The position numbers were made by a program, and so were the translations under genes. Shown in pieces: positions 29,972 to 37,550 of a stretch of DNA of 64,000 nucleotides; positions within the stretch are counted from its first letter, which is position 1, and each line of letters opens with the position of its first letter. Under the pieces are notes generated by a model, which saw only the letters and a program-made list of their open reading frames with translations, made no database searches and was not told the DNA's origin. Source of the stretch: Pseudomonadota bacterium (GTDB lineage: Bacteria; Myxococcota_A; Polyangia; Haliangiales; Haliangiaceae); the NCBI GenBank assembly GCA_022360315.1, contig JAKSDA010000389.1:1-64000 (forward strand), written 5' to 3'.

Positions 29972-32900
29972 ATGGAAGGGACCACGCGCAGGCCTCGGCA
30001 AGGCGAGAGTGGCGCAGACGACTCTGCGAGCGGCCAACCCCCGGTCCACACCACCGAGAGCACGTTGTCGCCTGGTGCGGCCCGAGCCGATGCAAGAGGG
30101 GGGGTGCCGATGCATCGGGATGGAATGGCACCGCCGGCGATCGACGAGTATCGCCTGGTCAAACCCATCGCACAGGGCGGGATGGGCAGCGTATACCTCT
30201 ACCACGACACCGCGTTGCAACGCCACGTCGCGATCAAGTTCATCACCGAGCCGGACCAGGCCAAGAGGTCGCGATTTCTGCTCGAAGCGCGCGCGGCTGC
30301 GCGACTCGACCATCCCAATATCATGCGGGTTTATCGACTGGGCGAGATCGACGGACAGCCGTATATCGCGTCCGAGTATCTGCCGGGTGAGAGCCTGGAC
30401 AGGCGCGATCGCGCCCGGTCCTGGCGCCAGGTCTTCGACCTGAGTCTACCCCTTTCCAGTGCGCTGGCCGCAGCGCATCGGCGTGGGGTGCTTCATCGCG
30501 ATATCAAGCCCAGCAATATCATCGTCTCTGCAGCCGGCGAGCCCAAGTTAACCGATTTTGGCCTGGCCAAGCTGGTTGATCTGCCCGATCGCGACGCCGA
30601 TGAGCCGGCTGGGTCGGACGACCCTAGAGCGAGCACCCCGGCCATCGCAAAGGCTGCACCGCAGACCGCCGCAGGCGTCGTTGTCGGCACTCCGTATTAT
30701 ATCGCGCCCGAGATCTGGCAAGGCGAGGCCGCCACGCCGCGCTCTGACGTGTATTCGTTTGGTGCGCTGCTGTTCGCGCTGTGTACGGGAGAACCGCCGC
30801 ACTGGGACGTGCCCCCTGGCAGTCTGGGTGACTTTGTGAGTCGACATGAGGCGACACCACTGGCCACTCGCGTGGCCGATGTGGATCGGCGCTTTGCCAG
30901 CATCGTCGATACCTGTCTCCGCCGCGACCCCGGGGCGCGTTTCGAATCGGGTGGTGCTCTGTGGAATGCGCTCAAAGAGCTCGATTGGTCGGCGCAGTCG
31001 CCTATTTCAGTGCAGGGCAATCCGTACCGTGGACTTCTGCCCTTTGAAGCCGATCATCGAGCGCTGTTTTTCGGCCGCGATCGGGAAGCCCGCGAGATCG
31101 TCGAGCGCCTTCGAACCGAAAGCGTGGTCCTGGTCGCCGGCGAATCGGGCGTGGGCAAGTCGTCCCTGGTTCGCGCCGGCGTCGTGCCGCGAATTGTCGA
31201 GGGCGACCTGGGCGACGGACGAGCCTGGCAATCGTGCATCCTGGTTCCGGGCCTGCGTCCGCTTTCCGCTCTTCTCGCTGTTTTGGCCGATCATCTCGGC
31301 GGCGACGACGACACTGCGCAGGACCAGCTCGAGGCAGATGTCGGCGATCTTTCTCGGCTGCTCCGGCGCCATATGGGTCGCAACTCGGGCCTGGTCATCG
31401 TGGTGGACCAGCTCGAAGAACTGGTCACCCTCAGCGATCCCGACCAGGCTGCCGCGGCAAGCCAGCTTTTGGCCGGACTTGCCGAGCGCACCCCCGGCGT
31501 CCGTTTTCTGGCCACTGTGCGGGGCGACAAGGCGACCGCACTGGCCCGCATGCCGGGACTCGGAGCCATCCTCGAGCGGGCGCTCTACGTCTTGCGCCCG
31601 CTCGATGAGCACGCGATCCGCGAGATCATCGTTCGACCGGCCCTGGCCAAGCACGTCCACTTCGAGTCCGAGGACCTGGTCGACGCGTTGGTCCACGCCA
31701 CGGTCGATGCCGCTGGAGGGTTGCCGGTTCTGGAGTTCGCCCTGTCTCAGCTGTGGCAAGCTCGCGATGCCGAACGCGCCGTGATCGCCAATGCGGCCTA
31801 CCGGGTCATCGGCGGGGTGGAGGGGGCGCTATCGCGCCACGCAGATGGCGTCCTGGCCGCGCTTTTGCCCGAAATACGCGATGCCGCCCGGATCCTCTTG
31901 ATCCGACTGGTCACCTCCGACGGCACCCGGAATCGCAAGACCGAAAAAGAGCTGCTCAGCTCTGACCAATCGCGGCGTGCGCTGCAGACATTGGTCGACG
32001 GCCGCCTTGTCGTCGAATGCGAACTCGACGGTCAATCGGCCTATGAAATCGCTCACGAGGCTCTTATCGCGCGCTGGGAGCAGCTGCGCCATTGGCTCGA
32101 TCAAGAGGGCGCCACGCGGGCGGTCAGAGAAGAGCTTGCCGAGGCGGCGAGCCGATGGGATCGGCGGGGTCGCAAGCGCGATTCTCTGTGGCGGGGCGCC
32201 ACGCTAAAAGCAGCCTCGACACTGACCCTTGCCGCTCTGGCCCGGGTCGAGGCCGATTTTCTCCGCGCCAGCCGGCGCGCAGCTGCGTGGGCGCGGTGGT
32301 TTTTGGGTGGCTTGATCGCAGCGCCAGTGGTTGTCGCCGGCTTGCTCTACGGCGTCGTCGAGCTCCGGGAGACCATGGTGGTCGATCAGCTGGTCGACCA
32401 GGCACGGCCAGTGCTCGAGCGCGCACGAGCCAAACGGCGCGCGTTTCTGTCTGTCCGCGACCAGGCCACGGCCGCGTTCAGAGCCGACAACCACGACGTG
32501 GGGGCCAGGTATTGGCAACAGAGTCTCGATCTGGCCAGCCAGCTCGAGCAGCACCACAGAGAGGCAACCAGCGCCCTTCAGCGCCCACTCGCGCGGGCGC
32601 CCGGACGGGACGACATCCGCGGCCTGTGGGCCTCGCTTCTCGCCGAGCGGGCCCGACTGGCCGATGTGCTCGGTCAGAGCGATCGTCGGGACTGGTTTTT
32701 TGCCCAGCTGCAGCTCCATGGCGATGGCCCGGAGTCGCGCGACGCCCGGGATAACAGCGCATCGGTCTCGCTGCGTACCTCGCCGCCAGGGCTTGTCGTC
32801 GAATTGTACCGGTATCTGCCCCAGCGCGATGGCTCGCTCGAAAGCGTCCCGCTCGGAGCCGAGACCGCACCAACCCGATGGAAGCTCGAGCCCGGCTCCT

Positions 32901-33853
32901 ATCTGGTGGTGGTTGCCGCAACCGATACGACCATTGCAATGAAATATCCATTTCTGATCCAGCCGATATTCGCTCCCGCGGAGCTCGAATTCGAGCTCCG
33001 CCCGCCGGCTCCGGGCCACATCTCGGATCGGTTTGTCTATGTGGCGCCGGGCGAGTTTGTATACGGGCTGGGCCGGAACCGCTCCGATGAGGCGTTTCGC
33101 AAGCTTTACACCGCTCTGCCCGAGCATCGCCGCCGCACGGGCGCATACTGGATCGACCGCCACGAGACCACGTTTGGCGATTGGATCGAGTTTTTGGATG
33201 ACCTTGCCGCCGGCCACAGGCGGGCTTTCCTGCCCCACGGCAGCGATCGAGACATCGAGATCCAGCTGGTTTACAGCGATGGCGACTACCAGCTGCACTT
33301 TCGTGTCGGGACCGATGGTCATCGCTATCGATTCGGCTCCGAAAAGGCTTTTGTCTATGTGGACCGCGATCGCCGGCAGAAACAGAATTGGCGCGACTTT
33401 CCAGTCACCGGAATCTCGGCTGCCGAAGCCAGAGAATACGTCGCGTGGCTGGATCGGATCGGCCGAGTCCCCGGCGCGCGGCTGTGCCGCGAGGACGAAT
33501 GGGAGCGTGCGGCCCGCGGCGCCGACCGGCGCACGTTTCCCCATGGTGAGCGGCTGGCCCTCGACGATGCCAATATCGACGAGACCTACGGCAAGAAGGA
33601 TGCGGCATTTGGACTCGACGAAGTGGGCTCCCACCCGCGCTCGCAGAGTCCATTTGGGGTTCAGGGCATGGTTGGAAACGCGTCCGAGGTCACGCTGTCC
33701 ATCGTCGATCACGGCCAGCCCGTGCACCGCGGTGGCGCGTTTTTCTTTTCCGCCCACTACGGCAGCGTCAACAATCGCACTGACGCGACCGAGCAACAGC
33801 AGTCGCCCTACGTCGGATTGCGGGTCTGCGCCGACGCCGCTGCCGCGCCGTAG
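29972..33853 (+). CDS. Ser/Thr kinase - STAND NTPase - TM - FGE-like fusion
   Basis: A 1293-residue multidomain protein. Kinase (about 58-335): GGMGSVYL loop, Lys89, HRDIKPSN (175-182), DFG 195-197, IAPE. nSTAND-type NTPase (about 350-760): FFGRDREA, Walker A GESGVGKSS at 390-398, Walker B VIVVDQLEEL, and a helical tail with EIAHEALIARW. A membrane segment near 770-790 (FLGGLIAAPVVVAGLLYG). The C-terminal part (from about 1010) is a formylglycine-generating-enzyme/sulfatase-modifying-factor fold: FVYVAPGEF, ARLCREDEWERAARG, GMVGNASEV, YVGLRVC. FGE-like domains on kinases are usually ligand or substrate binding. Topology: kinase and NTPase inside, FGE-like domain outside. Forms an operon with the FHA gene. 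Confidence 0.9.
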   Translation: MEGTTRRPRQGESGADDSASGQPPVHTTESTLSPGAARADARGGVPMHRDGMAPPAIDEYRLVKPIAQGGMGSVYLYHDTALQRHVAIKFITEPDQAKRSRFLLEARAAARLDHPNIMRVYRLGEIDGQPYIASEYLPGESLDRRDRARSWRQVFDLSLPLSSALAAAHRRGVLHRDIKPSNIIVSAAGEPKLTDFGLAKLVDLPDRDADEPAGSDDPRASTPAIAKAAPQTAAGVVVGTPYYIAPEIWQGEAATPRSDVYSFGALLFALCTGEPPHWDVPPGSLGDFVSRHEATPLATRVADVDRRFASIVDTCLRRDPGARFESGGALWNALKELDWSAQSPISVQGNPYRGLLPFEADHRALFFGRDREAREIVERLRTESVVLVAGESGVGKSSLVRAGVVPRIVEGDLGDGRAWQSCILVPGLRPLSALLAVLADHLGGDDDTAQDQLEADVGDLSRLLRRHMGRNSGLVIVVDQLEELVTLSDPDQAAAASQLLAGLAERTPGVRFLATVRGDKATALARMPGLGAILERALYVLRPLDEHAIREIIVRPALAKHVHFESEDLVDALVHATVDAAGGLPVLEFALSQLWQARDAERAVIANAAYRVIGGVEGALSRHADGVLAALLPEIRDAARILLIRLVTSDGTRNRKTEKELLSSDQSRRALQTLVDGRLVVECELDGQSAYEIAHEALIARWEQLRHWLDQEGATRAVREELAEAASRWDRRGRKRDSLWRGATLKAASTLTLAALARVEADFLRASRRAAAWARWFLGGLIAAPVVVAGLLYGVVELRETMVVDQLVDQARPVLERARAKRRAFLSVRDQATAAFRADNHDVGARYWQQSLDLASQLEQHHREATSALQRPLARAPGRDDIRGLWASLLAERARLADVLGQSDRRDWFFAQLQLHGDGPESRDARDNSASVSLRTSPPGLVVELYRYLPQRDGSLESVPLGAETAPTRWKLEPGSYLVVVAATDTTIAMKYPFLIQPIFAPAELEFELRPPAPGHISDRFVYVAPGEFVYGLGRNRSDEAFRKLYTALPEHRRRTGAYWIDRHETTFGDWIEFLDDLAAGHRRAFLPHGSDRDIEIQLVYSDGDYQLHFRVGTDGHRYRFGSEKAFVYVDRDRRQKQNWRDFPVTGISAAEAREYVAWLDRIGRVPGARLCREDEWERAARGADRRTFPHGERLALDDANIDETYGKKDAAFGLDEVGSHPRSQSPFGVQGMVGNASEVTLSIVDHGQPVHRGGAFFFSAHYGSVNNRTDATEQQQSPYVGLRVCADAAAAP

Positions 33854-33892
33854 CGGGAAAAAATGCCGCGGCAGTGAAGGGGTTGGCGGTGA

Positions 33893-33917
33893 TTTTTCGG
33901 AATACAGGGGTGAGAGC
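33893..33917 (+). promoter_or_regulatory. Putative ECF-type promoter box, copy 1
   Basis: TTTTTCGGAAT at 33893-33903 followed by ACAGGGGTGAGAGC. A matching box stands upstream of the ADYC-sigma-kinase operon at 35920. GGAAT resembles ECF -35 elements. It lies about 100 nt before the small lipoprotein gene at 34006. Confidence 0.45.
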
Positions 33918-34005
33918 GGCGCTGCAGCGGTGCTGGTAGCAGCACCCTCAGTCGCCACACCACCAACCCGCCGCGATCAGCGGCTGTGCAGAGAAAGAGT
34001 GTGTC

Positions 34006-34278
34006 ATGCAGAACCTCAAGACCAAGCCATTGCAACCCTCGCCTGGCCAGTTCGTCGCCAACTGCGTTCGCAGCGTGATCGCAGCCGTGGCCATCGTGCT
34101 CATCGCTGGCTTGCTGTGTGGATGTCCGGCAGGTGGCGAGGCGTTTCGCTGCGACGAGAACGCCGACCCACCCCCGTCATGCGTCATTCCGCCGACCGGA
34201 AACAGTACCCATCTGCGGGGCTCATTCATCGAGGAAATTCCGCGTCGCGTACACGGCGAACTGCGCGGAGTCCAGTAA
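34006..34278 (+). CDS. Small Cys-rich lipoprotein, unknown function
   Basis: A 90-residue protein. Residues 1-40 form a signal with a basic start, hydrophobic run VIAAVAIVLIAGLLC and lipobox LLCGC. The mature part is short, with RCDENADPPPSC and little predicted structure. No family is recognised. Ribosome site is weak (AGAAAGAG). It follows the kinase-STAND-FGE gene by 150 nt and has the putative ECF box upstream, which suggests co-regulation with the ADYC operon. Confidence 0.55.
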   Translation: MQNLKTKPLQPSPGQFVANCVRSVIAAVAIVLIAGLLCGCPAGGEAFRCDENADPPPSCVIPPTGNSTHLRGSFIEEIPRRVHGELRGVQ

Positions 34279-34532
34279 GCCAGCTCAAACCGCCCAAGGC
34301 CAGGAGTCGTCCCACGCAAAGCCCGGTCGGCTCGCCCATCGACGAAGCTGGAAAGCGCTTCATGTCTCCGCGGTCGTGCCGGTCGCTGCACGCTGATCAG
34401 CGACGAGACCGCAGAAGGGGGAAAGAGGGCATCGTTCGGGTGAAGATTGACAAGCGTCTCGATTTCGGACCACTCCCCCGTTGCGCGATCAAACGACCAG
34501 TGAAAACCTCTGCGAAGTCCCGCGCGACAGCG

Positions 34533-35654
34533 CTACTTGCGGCCACCACGCTTCTTTCTGTTACCGTTACGAGTGCGCTTCTTGCCATTCTTGCGCCTCT
34601 TGCCAGCAGTGGTGGGCGCAGAAGAGCGTTCTCGACCGATCTCCTCGACCAAGAGCGCCATGAGCGCTGAGAAGTCATCCTCGTAGTCGTCCTCATTATC
34701 GCCATCACCGTCACGCCTCGGCCCCTCGAGAAGCTCCTCCAGCGTTATCCGGCCTTCGACGAACTCGCGGACAAACTCGCGCATGCGCACGGCGCCGTCG
34801 AGCTGTTCCCGTACTTCGGACTCAAGCTCCTCGATGGGCGTCGTGTGGCCATGGCGCTTAGCTCGGCGCGTATCGACGACGAGTTGACCCGGGGGGGTGT
34901 ATCGCAGCGATCGCACCTCTTCTTTCAAGCGCTCATATTGCTCGACAAGCTCGGCGAGCACTCCATCTGTGGAACGTAGCTCCTCCATTTCGAGGCCGAG
35001 CTCGCGACACAGCTCAAGTAGCCGGTCGGTATCACCACCGTGGTAGGCGTCGTTGACCTCGCGCATGACCGACTCGTGCCGAGCAAGCTGTTCTTTGTCT
35101 TCGGCGCGATCCGGATGGAAGCGAAGGGCGAGATCCCGATACAGGCGGCGGAGGCCGGCATCGCGCTCCAGGCGGCTTGGCCGCCCGGAGTGCCGGGCGT
35201 GGCCATCCGCATCGGACGACTCATCCGTTGCATCGCTTCCAGGCGCCGACCACGAGGTCTCGGGATCCTCGGCCCCGTCCAGTGCGTCCGCATCAGGTTC
35301 GGCTTCGCAGAATGGGCAGGGGCATTCGTCCTCGTCCCCGGCGAACGCTTCGGGATCCGGAATGATTAGGCCCTCCTCCATAAGCCCATGGTACAGGTCG
35401 CGTACTTTGCGACTCGCCTTTGCCGAAAGCCGCGGCAGCGCGATCGCCTCGGCAAACAGAGCCCGGATTTCAGCATGGATGGTGACCAACTCGCTCTGCC
35501 GCTGCAGAATTGTCAATAGCTCGCGTTGAAGGGCATCTATGTCCAACTCGAGTCGATTTTTCTCGGAGCGTTTGCGTCGTAATAGCCGGCGTATTCGCAC
35601 AACAGCGTCCTCGGGCGGCCTCTTGGTTTTTTGTTTCACCTGCGCGATCTGCAT
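34533..35654 (-). CDS. J-domain-like protein with basic C-terminal tail
   Basis: A 373-residue cytoplasmic protein. The N-terminal third is coiled coil (RRLLRRKRSEKNRLELDIDAL onward, heptad-like). CPCPFC (about 137-142) looks like half a metal site. A J-like domain follows (about 195-250) with LALRFHPD, retaining HPD, and REVNDAYHGGD. An acidic stretch (DGDNEDDYEDD) precedes a very basic tail (KRRKNGKKRTRNG). The ATG at 35654 (MQIAQVKQKTKR) is chosen because sequence upstream does not look coding. Surrounded by opposite-strand genes; the partner Hsp70 is not adjacent. Confidence 0.78.
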   Translation of the reverse strand: MQIAQVKQKTKRPPEDAVVRIRRLLRRKRSEKNRLELDIDALQRELLTILQRQSELVTIHAEIRALFAEAIALPRLSAKASRKVRDLYHGLMEEGLIIPDPEAFAGDEDECPCPFCEAEPDADALDGAEDPETSWSAPGSDATDESSDADGHARHSGRPSRLERDAGLRRLYRDLALRFHPDRAEDKEQLARHESVMREVNDAYHGGDTDRLLELCRELGLEMEELRSTDGVLAELVEQYERLKEEVRSLRYTPPGQLVVDTRRAKRHGHTTPIEELESEVREQLDGAVRMREFVREFVEGRITLEELLEGPRRDGDGDNEDDYEDDFSALMALLVEEIGRERSSAPTTAGKRRKNGKKRTRNGNRKKRGGRK

Positions 35655-35919
35655 AGGCCCGACGCTACCATCCGGCTCTGACAGAGCAGCAAAGCCGCTG
35701 TCGATCGTGGGTCGCAAGCGCTGGCTGATCAGTCCGCCAGAGATGGCGTCGTATCTCGGCGATGGCAAGGCCAACTGGCGGCACCGCGAGCGCGATATCA
35801 CCGCGTGGCAGCCGTGGCCAGCCCATGCCCGCAGTCCCCGGGTCAGGGGAGGTGATCCGGCATGTTCGCAGCAGATGATGCGGTGAATCATGCGGGCGAG
35901 GTGACGGGGACGAGGGCTT

Positions 35920-35944
35920 TTTTTCGGAATGTATGGTGAGAGCA
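35920..35944 (+). promoter_or_regulatory. Putative ECF-type promoter box, copy 2
   Basis: TTTTTCGGAAT at 35920-35930, then GTATGGTGAGAGC. It shares TTTTTCGGAAT and GGTGAGAGC with the box at 33893. It stands about 85 nt before the ADYC gene, first gene of the operon that encodes the ECF sigma factor, consistent with autoregulation. Confidence 0.5.
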
Positions 35945-36026
35945 GTGAGACGCGCTGGTTGGCGTATCTCTTGACACGACCACGAACTGGCTGGTGGTCG
36001 GCAGCGCGGCAGAAAGGAGCACACTG

Positions 36027-36998
36027 TTGCAGTCCAAGACCGAGCCCACATCCATTGCCACGTCCAATAGTACCTCCGACTACTTTGACAGCTCGACCGT
36101 ATCGATTGGCCCAAGGAGTCGAATTCGAGCCCCAGGGCTCAGAGTGGGTTTATTCATTCTGATCGCGTCGTGCGGTTGTCGCGGGCTGGTCGGGGATATC
36201 GAGTCCGAACTCGCCTCGCCGGCGACGCTGTGGAGCGTCGGCTTTCAGTGGAGCGAGCGCGACTGCGATGCCCGCGGCCGGTGCCTTGTTGTCAGCTATC
36301 GAGTCGCGAGCCGTGAGCCCGACCGATTTCGCAGCGGTGCCGGCGAGCACGGCGGTCTGGCCGATCGATTTGTCGGCCGCCCCCTCTACCGGGTCGAATA
36401 CGCCACCTCGCGCGAGCCCGGAACTTGGCGCAATGCATGCGGAGAGGCAGCACGCGGTCTGTTCGTATCGGGTTCGTGGACTGCCGACGGGAGCTATCGC
36501 CGCGATGGTTTTACCTTCTCGTGCCTCGATGGCGTCATTGCCAAATGCGTGCGCTCGTGGGGCTACGATCCCGACCGGACCGCAATTGCCCGCGATGGCT
36601 CCCAGGTGCCTTTGCGCGACCTCCATCTCGCGTGTGTGCGCGCCGCACGCGCCGATTACTGCGGCGATGGTGTCTCGCATACCCGGGATGGAACCCCGAT
36701 TGTCATGACTGACCAGCTCGGCATCAGTCGCGGGCACGCCGGCCCCGAGTACCGGCCAGAAGCATGCTTCGACCGCCACGGCGCGCTGTGGGTCAGCCAC
36801 ACTCGCTGGCCGATCGGCGAGAGCGCAATCGGCGATTCGATGCAGCTGCCAGACTGTCGGCTGCCGAATTCTTTGCCGGGACGTTCGACCGACCCCGGCA
36901 CCGTGGTCTGCGTGGCCAGTGACCCCACTCTCGGTGGCGGTGTCAATGACATTGGTCGGCGGCCGCGAACTTCCCGGGACCACGTCGATCTGCCATGA
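36027..36998 (+). CDS. ADYC-domain lipoprotein
   Basis: A 323-residue exported protein. A hydrophobic segment with lipobox-like LFILIASCGC suggests a lipoprotein. The mature part contains the ADYC domain, named for the motif seen here as RAARADYCGDGVSHTRDG, with FTFSCLDGVIAKCVRSWGY before it; many Cys suggest disulfides outside the cytoplasm. The domain is common in Myxococcota and has no known function. A GTG at 35994 is in frame, but AAAGGAG at 36013-36019 is 7 nt from the TTG at 36027, which I take as start. The sigma factor gene begins 6 nt after its stop. Confidence 0.75.
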   Translation: MQSKTEPTSIATSNSTSDYFDSSTVSIGPRSRIRAPGLRVGLFILIASCGCRGLVGDIESELASPATLWSVGFQWSERDCDARGRCLVVSYRVASREPDRFRSGAGEHGGLADRFVGRPLYRVEYATSREPGTWRNACGEAARGLFVSGSWTADGSYRRDGFTFSCLDGVIAKCVRSWGYDPDRTAIARDGSQVPLRDLHLACVRAARADYCGDGVSHTRDGTPIVMTDQLGISRGHAGPEYRPEACFDRHGALWVSHTRWPIGESAIGDSMQLPDCRLPNSLPGRSTDPGTVVCVASDPTLGGGVNDIGRRPRTSRDHVDLP

Positions 36999-37004
36999 TG
37001 AACT

Positions 37005-37550
37005 GTGTCGACAAGCGCAGACGACCCGCGATCGCCGCGTGGGCCGGATTCCCTCATTCACTCACTCTACGACGAGCTTCGTCAGCTGGCGCGGGCTCGC
37101 ATACAGCGGCTCCAGCCCGGGCAGACCCTGCAACCGACCGAGCTGGTCCACGAGGTGTATGCCCGGCTGGTCAAGGACGGCAAGGCCGAATGGGACAGCC
37201 GGGGCCAGTTCTTTGCGGCAGCAGCACGGGCCATGCGCAACTTCCTGGTCGACCGGGCGCGGCACAAGGGCGCGATCAAGCGCGGTGGTGACCAGATCCG
37301 CGTCGATGTTTCCATGCGGTTCCTCGACGGCCAAAGGACCCTGTCGGCCGAGCAGCTCTTGTGGCTGCACAGCGCGCTCGACGCGCTCCACAAAGAGCAC
37401 CCGGAGCGGGCCCAGATCGTCCTTCTGCACTGTTTTGCCGGTCTGAGCATTGCCGAGATCGCCGAGCTCATGGCAACCTCGAAGAGCACGATCGAGAGGC
37501 GATGGCGTTTTGCGCGGGCATGGATGTATGCGCACCACGAGGAGCCGTGA
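37005..37550 (+). CDS. ECF sigma factor, kinase-linked (ECF43-like / TIGR02999 type)
   Basis: A 181-residue sigma factor with region 2 (about 12-85) and region 4 (about 125-178, with IAEIAELMATSKSTIERRW as the HTH). In the RNA polymerase-binding part of region 2, where most ECF factors have DAED, this protein reads QPTE (43-46) in LQPTELVHEVYARL. That replacement is typical of ECF43-like factors whose partner kinase supplies the negative charge by phosphorylating a Thr. The start is GTG at 37005. Its stop overlaps the kinase start by four bases (GTGA), so the two proteins are made together. No anti-sigma gene is nearby. Confidence 0.9.
   Translation: MSTSADDPRSPRGPDSLIHSLYDELRQLARARIQRLQPGQTLQPTELVHEVYARLVKDGKAEWDSRGQFFAAAARAMRNFLVDRARHKGAIKRGGDQIRVDVSMRFLDGQRTLSAEQLLWLHSALDALHKEHPERAQIVLLHCFAGLSIAEIAELMATSKSTIERRWRFARAWMYAHHEEP

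Noticed and set aside
34533..35654. Classical DnaJ cochaperone
   Set aside because: HPD is present, but there is no Gly/Phe region, no zinc repeats and no DnaJ C-terminal domain; called J-domain-like only.
37361..37546. N-terminal extension of the ECF-linked kinase
   Set aside because: Lies fully inside the sigma factor gene in another frame; the GTG at 37547 with GAGGAG upstream is the better start.
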